NCBI GenBank assembly: GCA_030830765.1
Contig: JAURMJ010000390.1
Location: 1-10,584, forward strand
From: Quisquiliibacterium sp.
Lineage (GTDB): Bacteria > Pseudomonadota > Gammaproteobacteria > Burkholderiales > Burkholderiaceae_E
Length of the DNA: 10,584 bases
Reading direction: 5' to 3'
The position numbers were made by a program, and so were the translations under genes. The notes beneath the pieces were generated by a model. The model was not told the origin of the DNA, searched no databases, and worked only from the letters and a program-made list of their open reading frames with translations. This document shows positions 1 to 6,056 of this stretch, in pieces. Position 1 is the first letter of the stretch, and each line of letters opens with the position of its first letter.

Positions 1-447
1 CTTCTGACCAACGGTGCCAAGCAGGTGGTGGTCTGGAACATCCCGGATGTCTCGGACACCCCGTTCGGAAAGTTCGTACTGGATGCACCGACCCGCGGAC
101 TCGTCAGTCAGATGACACTCGCCTTCAATTCAGCACTGACTGCTGGACTGACCGGCGCGACGGTCCGAACCATCGATTCAAAGGCACTGATCGCTACCTG
201 GGCTGCCAGCCCCAACGCCTACGGGTTCACCGACGTGGAGCAACGGGCCTGCAGCAGCGACAAAATCGCTGCAGCCACGGGCGGTCTGGTCACAGACGGT
301 TCATCACTTTTCTGCACCGAGCTGACCTTGCTCGATACCGATACCAGCCGTTTCATGTTTGCCGATGGGGTTCATCCGACCCCATATACCCACAAGCTGA
401 TGGCGCAGACCTTCATGAACGAACTGCGCGCTGCCGGCTGGCGCTGA
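1..447 (+). CDS. GDSL/SGNH-family esterase or lipase, C-terminal part (5' end outside window)
   Basis: The frame is open from the first base and ends at a TGA, giving the last 148 residues of a longer protein. The visible part begins with VVVWNIPDVSDTP, a core strand-turn typical of secreted GDSL/SGNH hydrolases of the phospholipase/acyltransferase and esterase type. It ends with ADGVHPTPYTH, the block V motif; the catalytic Asp is encoded at 364-366 and the catalytic His at 373-375. The block I GDS serine must lie upstream of the window. Two cysteines (in RACSSD and FCTEL) could form a disulfide, which fits an exported enzyme. Family knowledge suggests hydrolysis of ester bonds in lipids or other acyl esters; substrate and location cannot be read here. 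The protein stops soon after the hydrolase domain, so there is no C-terminal autotransporter barrel. The next gene starts 16 bases downstream. Confidence 0.85.
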   Translation, partial: LLTNGAKQVVVWNIPDVSDTPFGKFVLDAPTRGLVSQMTLAFNSALTAGLTGATVRTIDSKALIATWAASPNAYGFTDVEQRACSSDKIAAATGGLVTDGSSLFCTELTLLDTDTSRFMFADGVHPTPYTHKLMAQTFMNELRAAGWR

Positions 448-463
448 GTCTGCTCGCTGAATC

Positions 464-2032
464 ATGGGTCTTTTTCGTCTAGCAAGGATTGGCTTCGTCG
501 CGTGGCGCTATGGGCTTGACCAGATCGCCGCCGACGACCTTGCCGCAAGCACGGGCGCTCGCTGGGCGCGCGTCCTTGCCCGTGTCCTGAAGATCGGCCG
601 GACCCTTGATGCGCCCCGCGGAGCTCGTCTGCGCATGGCGCTGGAAAGTCTGGGGCCGATCTTCGTCAAATTCGGGCAGGTCCTTTCAACACGTCGTGAC
701 CTGCTACCCGAAGATATTGCCGACGAACTGGCCCGATTGCAGGATCAGGTACCGCCCTTCCCGAGCGTACTGGCGATCACTGAAATCGAGCGCGGCCTGG
801 GCAAACGCATCGACGAAGTCTTTGACGAATTCACCCCCGAACCGGTGGCCTCGGCATCGATCGCCCAGGTTCACTTCGCCCGCCTGAAGGACGGTCGCGA
901 AGTCGCGATCAAGGTGTTGCGTCCGGGCATGGCCCAGGTCATCGACCGTGATCTCGCGCTGCTGCGCACGGCCGGATCGATGCTGATCAAGGTGTCTGCA
1001 GATGCGCGCCGTTTGCGTCCGCTGGACGTCATCGACGAGTTCGACAAGTATCTGCACGATGAACTCGATCTGATTCGCGAGGCGGCCAACGCCAACCAGC
1101 TGCGCCGCAACTTCGAGCAGTCACCGCTGCTGCGTATGCCCGAGATGTACTGGGACTTCTGCGCCACCAATGTGCTGACGATGGAGCGCATGTGCGGCAT
1201 TCCGGTCGGCCGCATTGAACGGCTGCGCGAAGCCGGGATTGATCTGAAGAAACTGTCCCGCGATGGCGTGGAGATCTTCTTCACACAGGTGTTCCAACAC
1301 GGCTTTTTTCACGCGGACATGCATCCGGGCAATATCCTGGTTGGCGACCGGGAGCCGGACTTCAACCGGTATATCGCACTGGATTTCGGCATCGTCGGCA
1401 CGCTGCTTGAGACTGACAAGGATTATCTAGCCCAGAATTTCCTTGCTTTCTTTCGACGCGACTATCGCCGGGTTGCCGAGCTGCACGTCGAATCCGGCTG
1501 GGTCCCGCGTGAGACCCGAATCGATGAGCTCGAATCGACCGTGCGGGCCTGCTGCGAGCCGGTGTTCGACCGCCCCCTGAAGGACATCTCGCTCGGACTC
1601 GTGCTGATGCGGCTGTTCCAGGCCTCACGGCGCTTTAATGTCGAGATCCAGCCGCAGCTGGTCCTGCTGCAAAAGACACTGCTGAACATCGAAGGCCTGG
1701 GGCGCCAGCTGGATCCGGATCTGGATCTGTGGGTCACGGCCAAGCCCTTCCTGGAGCGCTGGATGCGCGACCAGGTCGGACTATCCGGACTGCGAGCGCG
1801 CGTTGAGCGCGAGGCTGAGCGCTGGGCCCAGACCCTGCCGCAGATTCCTCGCCTGATTCACACAGTGCTCAGTCAGCAGGCCAGTCCGGATCTGGCAGCC
1901 GACCATCATAAGTGGCAGCAGGCCATGCTGGGGGAACAACGCCGGATCAGGTTCTGGCTCGGACTGCTGGCGTTGGCGATGACCACAATCGCAGCCATTC
2001 AACTGTTCCGGTTCCTTTCCGTTCCCTCATAA
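464..2032 (+). CDS. ubiB: UbiB, ABC1/ADCK-family atypical kinase-like ATPase for ubiquinone biosynthesis
   Basis: UbiB is a membrane-associated ATPase of the UbiB/COQ8 family needed for aerobic ubiquinone synthesis, probably helping the Ubi enzymes reach the lipid intermediates. The 522 residues align along almost their whole length with E. coli UbiB as I recall it. Visible marks are the family-specific KxGQ motif (KFGQ, residues 69-72), the alanine-rich nucleotide loop ASASIAQVH (129-137), the ATP-site lysine in VAIKV (Lys150), the HADMHPGN catalytic-loop signature (283-290) and DFG (307-309). One hydrophobic helix near residues 494-517 is the likely membrane anchor; E. coli UbiB has two C-terminal segments. 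An in-frame TGA directly before the chosen ATG makes this the first possible start; no clear Shine-Dalgarno precedes it. The usual ubiE-ubiJ neighbours are absent; an esterase gene lies 16 bases upstream. Confidence 0.95.
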   Translation: MGLFRLARIGFVAWRYGLDQIAADDLAASTGARWARVLARVLKIGRTLDAPRGARLRMALESLGPIFVKFGQVLSTRRDLLPEDIADELARLQDQVPPFPSVLAITEIERGLGKRIDEVFDEFTPEPVASASIAQVHFARLKDGREVAIKVLRPGMAQVIDRDLALLRTAGSMLIKVSADARRLRPLDVIDEFDKYLHDELDLIREAANANQLRRNFEQSPLLRMPEMYWDFCATNVLTMERMCGIPVGRIERLREAGIDLKKLSRDGVEIFFTQVFQHGFFHADMHPGNILVGDREPDFNRYIALDFGIVGTLLETDKDYLAQNFLAFFRRDYRRVAELHVESGWVPRETRIDELESTVRACCEPVFDRPLKDISLGLVLMRLFQASRRFNVEIQPQLVLLQKTLLNIEGLGRQLDPDLDLWVTAKPFLERWMRDQVGLSGLRARVEREAERWAQTLPQIPRLIHTVLSQQASPDLAADHHKWQQAMLGEQRRIRFWLGLLALAMTTIAAIQLFRFLSVPS

Positions 2033-2056
2033 TTCAGCCCTCGTAAGCTCATACGC

Positions 2057-2069
2057 GGGACACCGTCCC
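2057..2069 (+). other. Short hairpin in the ubiB-symporter gap
   Basis: GGGAC, a three-base ACC loop and GTCCC form a perfect five-base-pair stem 24 bases after the ubiB stop. There is no T-tract after it, so it is not a convincing intrinsic terminator. It could mark an RNA 3' end or shape the leader of the symporter gene, whose Shine-Dalgarno (AGGAG, 2089-2093) follows. A stem this short can arise by chance. Confidence 0.3.
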
Positions 2070-2099
2070 TCACTGCATATTGCTGTCCAGGAGTCCAAC

Positions 2100-3551
2100 A
2101 TGCTGATCGGATCCGTTCTGCTCTATCTGTGTTTCACAATTGCGATCGGCGTCTATGCGTCACGCCGCGTGCAGGGGTCAAAAGACTTTCTGGTGGCCGG
2201 GCGCAGCCTGCCGCTTTACATCAACCTGGCCACGGTCTTTGCGACCTGGTACGGCGCTGAAACAGTGCTGTCTGTGTCGGCCACTTTCGCCAAGGACGGC
2301 TTGAACGGCATTCCTGCCGACCCGTTCGGAGCGGCCTTCGCTCTGTTCTTCATCGCGATCTTCTTTGCCAAGGCCTTTTACCGGATGGATCTGCTGACGA
2401 TCGGCGATTTCTACCGCAAGCGCTACGGCAAGCTGGTCGAGCTGATCACCAGCCTGGCCATCACTGCCTCATACCTGGGATGGACATCGGCACAGCTGAC
2501 CGCGCTCGGTCTGGTCTTTTATGTGCTTTCCGGCGGTACGCTGAGCCTGAATGAATGCATCCTGATCGGCGCAGCTGCCGTGTCGATCTACACGCTGGCT
2601 GGCGGCATGTGGGCCGTCGCCCTGACTGATCTGTTCCAGACGGTCGTGATTGTGGTGGGCATGGTACTGGTCGCCTGGATCGTCGGCGATCAGGCCGGCG
2701 GAGTCTCCCACGTCATCTCGAGGGCGGCCGCTGATGGCAAGCTTGATTTCCTGCCCAAAGGCGGACTCGTCGAATGGCTGCCCTTTGCAGCGGCCTGGGC
2801 CACGATGGCGCTCGGATCAATTCCGCAGCAGGATGTCTTCCAGCGCGTCACCTCCGCCAAGGATGAGCGCACCGCAGTGCGCGGTGCTATGTACGGCGGT
2901 CTGCTGTACTTCATCTTCGCCTTTGTGCCGATGTTCATCGCCTACGCGGCCGTTGTGATTCAGCCGACCTACACCGAGCTGTTTGCTTCCGAGGATGCGC
3001 GCGAGGTACAGCGCATCCTGCCCGATCTGATTCTCTCCCGCACCCCGCTGTGGGCGCAGGTGATGTTCTTTGGCGCGCTGTTGTCCGCCATTCTGTCGAC
3101 CGCAAGCGGCGCGCTGCTGGCTCCGACCGCGCTGTTCACTGAAAACGTACTGCGCCCGTTCCTGCCTCGGATCGGCGACAAGAAGTTTCTGCTGCTGCTG
3201 CGGATTGTGCTGATCCTGTTCACCTGCGCTGCGCTGATCTTCGCACTGAACTCGCGCAGCACGATGTACGAGATGGTTCAGAACGCCTACAAAGTGACAC
3301 TGGTCGGCGCGCTGGTGCCGCTGGCTGCCGGCATCTTCTGGAAGCGGGCCACGATGCAGGGCGCCATCGTCTCGATCCTGGCCGGCCTGATTGTCTGGCT
3401 GGCCTGCGAGACCAACTACGCAGAAGCGCTGCTGCCACCACAGATTGCAGGGTTGATCGCTGCAATCATCGGCATGATCGTCGGTGCCCTGACGCCGCAA
3501 CTGATCACCGAAAGACGCCCCCACGAAGCGCATGCACTTGATCCGAAGTGA
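2100..3551 (+). CDS. Sodium:solute symporter, SSS (SLC5) family
   Basis: This is an inner-membrane secondary transporter that should couple solute uptake to inward sodium movement. The 483-residue protein is strongly hydrophobic throughout and consistent with about 12-13 transmembrane helices. Family marks are the early DFLVAGRSLP segment (29-38), the YTLAGGMWAVALTD region (164-177), the loop QRVTSAKDERTAVRGA (248-263), and ILSTASGALL (331-340). The Ser333-Thr334 pair there corresponds to the Na2 sodium-site Ser-Thr of PutP. The ATG is preceded by AGGAG with six bases between, a good ribosome binding site. The length is near the family norm. The substrate cannot be read from sequence: SSS members carry proline, pantothenate, sugars, acetate and others. 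The next two genes, a small-molecule kinase and an enolase paralogue, suggest that it imports their substrate, but that is inference. Confidence 0.92.
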   Translation: MLIGSVLLYLCFTIAIGVYASRRVQGSKDFLVAGRSLPLYINLATVFATWYGAETVLSVSATFAKDGLNGIPADPFGAAFALFFIAIFFAKAFYRMDLLTIGDFYRKRYGKLVELITSLAITASYLGWTSAQLTALGLVFYVLSGGTLSLNECILIGAAAVSIYTLAGGMWAVALTDLFQTVVIVVGMVLVAWIVGDQAGGVSHVISRAAADGKLDFLPKGGLVEWLPFAAAWATMALGSIPQQDVFQRVTSAKDERTAVRGAMYGGLLYFIFAFVPMFIAYAAVVIQPTYTELFASEDAREVQRILPDLILSRTPLWAQVMFFGALLSAILSTASGALLAPTALFTENVLRPFLPRIGDKKFLLLLRIVLILFTCAALIFALNSRSTMYEMVQNAYKVTLVGALVPLAAGIFWKRATMQGAIVSILAGLIVWLACETNYAEALLPPQIAGLIAAIIGMIVGALTPQLITERRPHEAHALDPK

Positions 3552-3587
3552 GTCGGGGTGTGGGCGTCTCGCAGATCAAGTCGGGGT
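3552..3587 (+). repeat. Direct repeat of GTCGGGGT (3552-3559 and 3580-3587)
   Basis: The eight-base word GTCGGGGT begins directly after the symporter stop codon and recurs 28 bases later, where it forms the left arm of the hairpin in front of the kinase gene. Its first seven bases are complementary to CCCCGAC at 3604-3610, so either copy could pair with the same right arm. This gives two mutually exclusive RNA folds, though only the inner one is extended by further pairs. Chance repetition in GC-rich DNA is possible. Confidence 0.55.
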
Positions 3588-3610
3588 CAGCATTAGGCTG
3601 AGCCCCCGAC
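3580..3610 (+). other. Strong imperfect hairpin directly before the kinase start codon
   Basis: GTCGGGG-TCAGC, a five-base ATTAG loop, and GCTGA-GC-CCCCGAC form a 12-base-pair stem with a two-base GC bulge on the 3' side. It starts 28 bases after the symporter stop and ends one base before the kinase ATG. There is no T-tract, and no Shine-Dalgarno is visible between stem and start codon. It could end or stabilise the symporter transcript, or restrict translation of the kinase-enolase pair. It might also be a REP-like palindrome: I recall GGGGTCAG-type ends beside REP-associated transposases, but one copy cannot show that. Confidence 0.6.
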
Positions 3611-3611
3611 C

Positions 3612-4661
3612 ATGATGAGCCTGCAGGACCCGAGCGAGAGCCTGAGCGCGATCCTGGTATCGCTGCGCCGCATGAGTCTGCTGCAGGAGGGTCAAAACGT
3701 TCACCTGCAGGCGCTGACCGGTGGCGTTTCTTCGGATATCTACCGTGCCGATCTGCCGGGCGGCAGCATCTGTGTCAAACGCGCCCTGCCCAAGCTGAAA
3801 GTGACGGCTGACTGGCGTGCGCCGACCGAACGTAATCGCCACGAAGTGGGCTGGATGCGCTTTGTGCAAGCCATCGCGCCTGACGCAGTGCCTCGGGTGC
3901 TGGCCGCCGATGACGAAGGTTTGGCCTTCGCGATGCAATACCTGGAGCCCCACCGGCATCCGGTCTGGAAGGCTGAACTGCGCGATGGCAAAGCCGTCCC
4001 GCAGTTCGCGGCCGCGCTGGGCCGGCTACTGGGCAGAATCCATTCGGCCAGTGCTGACCGGACCGACCTGGCTAGTGCCTTTGCAACCGATGCCAATTTT
4101 CATGCCATCCGCCTGGAGCCCTATCTGGTGGCCAGTGCGCAACGGCATCGGGATCTGGCGCAGAAACTTGAACAGCTTGTTCGCACGACTGCAACAACCC
4201 GCCGCGTCCTCGTCCATGGCGACGTGAGCCCGAAGAATATTCTGTGCGGCCCGAAGGGCCCGGTGATTCTGGATGCCGAATGCGCCTGGTTTGGTGACCC
4301 AGCCTTTGATCTGGCTTTCTGCCTGAACCACCTGCTGCTCAAGGCGATCTGGCGACCAGCCCATGCGCAGGCCTATGCCGATTGCCTGCGCGCAATGCGC
4401 GATGCCTATCTGCAGACAGTCGATTGGGAGCCTGCAGCCACGCTTGAGCGCCGCACGGCCGACCTGCTGCCGGCATTGCTGCTGGCCCGCATCGATGGCA
4501 AGTCGCCGGTCGAGTACCTGCGCAATGAAACCAATCGCGCCTCGGTTCGCGCCTTCGCGCGACAACGCTTGAAGCAGGTCCAGCCCGATGAGGGGCTCGA
4601 CCCTGTGCTGCGCGCCTGGCTGACCTGGCTGCGGACCCATCCACCTGAAACGGAACAATGA
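3612..4661 (+). CDS. Small-molecule kinase, aminoglycoside/choline kinase (APH) fold, substrate unknown
   Basis: This should be a cytoplasmic ATP-dependent phosphotransferase of the APH/choline kinase-like fold. The N-lobe shows LTGGVSSDIYRADL (35-48), the ATP-site lysine in SICVKRAL (Lys56) and a likely salt-bridge glutamate in RHEVGWM (Glu78). The C-lobe has the catalytic motif VHGDVSPKN (201-209), with catalytic Asp204 and metal-binding Asn209, then ILDAECAWFGDPAFDLAF, whose first Asp (221) replaces the DFG aspartate. At 349 residues the domain is complete. It is unlikely to be a resistance enzyme: it sits between a transporter and an enolase paralogue with matching base composition. An in-frame TAG at 3594-3596 limits the start to ATG 3612, ATG 3615 or a later codon such as ATG 3672; none has a good ribosome binding site. 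Its stop overlaps the next start as ATGA. Methylthioribose kinase and AmgK-like sugar kinases share the fold. Confidence 0.88.
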   Translation: MMSLQDPSESLSAILVSLRRMSLLQEGQNVHLQALTGGVSSDIYRADLPGGSICVKRALPKLKVTADWRAPTERNRHEVGWMRFVQAIAPDAVPRVLAADDEGLAFAMQYLEPHRHPVWKAELRDGKAVPQFAAALGRLLGRIHSASADRTDLASAFATDANFHAIRLEPYLVASAQRHRDLAQKLEQLVRTTATTRRVLVHGDVSPKNILCGPKGPVILDAECAWFGDPAFDLAFCLNHLLLKAIWRPAHAQAYADCLRAMRDAYLQTVDWEPAATLERRTADLLPALLLARIDGKSPVEYLRNETNRASVRAFARQRLKQVQPDEGLDPVLRAWLTWLRTHPPETEQ

Positions 4662-5947
4662 TGACTGAATGCACCATCAAGGCGCTGAATGCGCGGCGTA
4701 TCTGGGATTCGCGCGGGCGACCGACCGTCGAGGTCGAGGTGCAGACTTCCGATGGTTCAGTCGGCCGTGGCATTGCGCCAGCCGGTGCATCGCGCGGCTC
4801 ACGCGAGGCTATTGATGCTCGCGATGGCGGCACGCGACTGGGCGGTCTCGATGTGCAGCAGGCGCTGACAGCGATCCGCACAAAGATTGCCCCACGGCTG
4901 CTCGGTTGCCGGCTCGATGCGCCCCTGAGCGCAGACCAATCACTGCTGGAGCTTGACGGCACACCAACCAAATCCGTGCTCGGCGGCAATGCCACGGTGG
5001 CGGTGTCGATTGCCTGTGCGCAGGCCTTCGCAGCGGGACAGCGTGCACCGCTGTATCAGGTGCTGGCCGGCAGCGGTGAAATCTCGATTCCGCTGCCGGA
5101 GATTCAGATCTTCGGGGGGGGTGCGCACGCGGGCCGCCGGATCGACTTTCAGGATCTGATGGTCGTTGCCCGCTCGGCCACCTCGGTCGAGCAGGCGCTG
5201 GAGATGACTGCCGAGGTCTACATGGCGGCAGGCAAATTGATGGCCGAACGGGGTGCGATCCAGGGTGTCGCCGACGAAGGCGGCTTCTGGCCGGCCTTTG
5301 CGAGCAACGAGGAAGCCATTGAGGTGCTGCTGCGCGCGATCGAGGCGGCCGGCTACGTCCCTGGCAACGAGGTCGCGATCTCACTTGATATTGCAGCCAG
5401 TGAACTGCGCGACGGACAAGGCTATCGGCTTGGTCTGGAGAGCCGCTCGATTGATACCGATGCGATGATCGAAATGCTGGGTCGCTGGCTGGACCGTTAC
5501 CCGATCTGCTCGATCGAGGATCCATTGGCCGAAGATGATGCCGCCGGCATGCAGCGTTTTACCGAGGCCTTCGGTTCGCGGGTTCAGATCATCGGCGACG
5601 ATTTTCTGGTGACCAATGCGCAACTGGTCGAAGCAGCTGCCAGTCAACCTGCCTGCAATGCCGTGCTGATCAAACCAAACCAGGTCGGCACACTGTCCGA
5701 GTCGCTGGAAGCGATGCAGATGGCTCGGCGCTTCGGTTGGGGCACCATCGTTTCAGCGCGCTCTGGCGAAACTGAGGACACGACGATCTGCGATCTGGCC
5801 ATCGGCTGGAATTCTCGTCAGCTGAAAGTAGGCTCAATCACGCGCGGCGAGCGAACAGTCAAATGGAATGCGCTGATCCGGGCAGAGCAGGTCTTGGGCA
5901 GCGAACTTTTTGTGGGCGGTCGCTGGCTGCCGGTTTCAACGGCCTGA
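4658..5947 (+). CDS. Divergent enolase paralogue (enolase superfamily)
   Basis: Canonical enolase turns 2-phosphoglycerate into phosphoenolpyruvate. This 429-residue protein covers the full enolase length. By remembered alignment (yeast numbering in brackets) it keeps loop Ser45 (39), His157 (159), Glu207 (211), metal ligands Asp244, Glu287 and Asp314 (246, 295, 320), catalytic Lys339 (345), phosphate-binding Arg368-Ser369 (374-375) and Lys390 (396). Deviations cluster in the active site: the SHRSGETED histidine (373) is Ala367, NGGEHA reads GGGAHA, Glu168 is Asp166, and the SGASTG loop reads AGASRG. Metal-assisted abstraction of an alpha proton beside a carboxylate therefore looks intact, while recognition of the departing-group side has changed. 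I infer a phosphorylated substrate related to, but perhaps not, 2-phosphoglycerate. The start overlaps the kinase stop (ATGA), implying coupled translation; a second ATG follows at once. A weakened housekeeping enolase is the alternative. Confidence 0.88.
   Translation: MMTECTIKALNARRIWDSRGRPTVEVEVQTSDGSVGRGIAPAGASRGSREAIDARDGGTRLGGLDVQQALTAIRTKIAPRLLGCRLDAPLSADQSLLELDGTPTKSVLGGNATVAVSIACAQAFAAGQRAPLYQVLAGSGEISIPLPEIQIFGGGAHAGRRIDFQDLMVVARSATSVEQALEMTAEVYMAAGKLMAERGAIQGVADEGGFWPAFASNEEAIEVLLRAIEAAGYVPGNEVAISLDIAASELRDGQGYRLGLESRSIDTDAMIEMLGRWLDRYPICSIEDPLAEDDAAGMQRFTEAFGSRVQIIGDDFLVTNAQLVEAAASQPACNAVLIKPNQVGTLSESLEAMQMARRFGWGTIVSARSGETEDTTICDLAIGWNSRQLKVGSITRGERTVKWNALIRAEQVLGSELFVGGRWLPVSTA
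5114..5121 (+). repeat. Eight-G homopolymer inside the enolase-paralogue gene
   Basis: Eight consecutive G residues encode Gly153, Gly154 and the start of Gly155, directly before active-site His157. The reading frame is intact on both sides as given. Runs of this length can slip in replication or be miscounted in sequencing, and a one-base change would truncate the protein near its middle. Confidence 0.9.
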
Positions 5948-6056
5948 GCATCGGCACAGCGCAACAGCACCAGGTCACGTGCCGCGACGAATGGGCTGAT
6001 AGACTCTTCAAAGAATGCCCTCGGGACGCGGCAATCCACTGACTCAACAGGACAAG
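5948..6056 (+). other. Intergenic gap before glmU with a weak inverted repeat
   Basis: This 109-base gap separates the enolase paralogue from glmU and is the longest gap between plus-strand genes here, so it is the likeliest place for a glmU-glmS promoter. I could not find a convincing -35/-10 pair. It holds CGGCAC (5952-5957) and GTGCCG (5979-5984), an inverted repeat with a 21-base spacer, and a CACGTG palindrome (5976-5981). Both may be chance. AGGA at 6049-6052 serves as the glmU ribosome binding site. Confidence 0.3.

Noticed and set aside
2817..3533. Minus-strand frame of 238 codons opposite the symporter gene
   Set aside because: The translation is dominated by Gln, Arg, Asp and Gly and mirrors the hydrophobic codons of the symporter; no family resemblance.
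3612..4661. Aminoglycoside resistance gene
   Set aside because: Only the general kinase fold is shared. There is no mobile-element context, base composition matches the neighbours, and the gene overlaps a metabolic gene.
3612..4661. AmgK, the N-acetylmuramate/N-acetylglucosamine kinase of cell-wall recycling, suggested by nearby glmU and glmS
   Set aside because: AmgK is normally paired with the nucleotidyltransferase MurU, which is absent, and the motif VHGDVSPKN differs from the AmgK pattern I remember. The overlap is with an enolase paralogue instead.
4809..5525. Minus-strand frame of 238 codons opposite the enolase paralogue
   Set aside because: The translation is an Arg-Ser-Pro-rich sequence typical of a shadow frame; the opposite strand encodes a clear enolase-fold protein.
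5976..5981. CACGTG palindrome as an operator before glmU
   Set aside because: A single six-base palindrome in GC-rich DNA is expected by chance and no matching regulator or second copy is visible.
6015..6056. Upstream ATG for glmU adding 14 residues
   Set aside because: The added residues are not conserved, while the ATG at 6057 gives the usual MNIVILAAG start and the standard 456-residue length.
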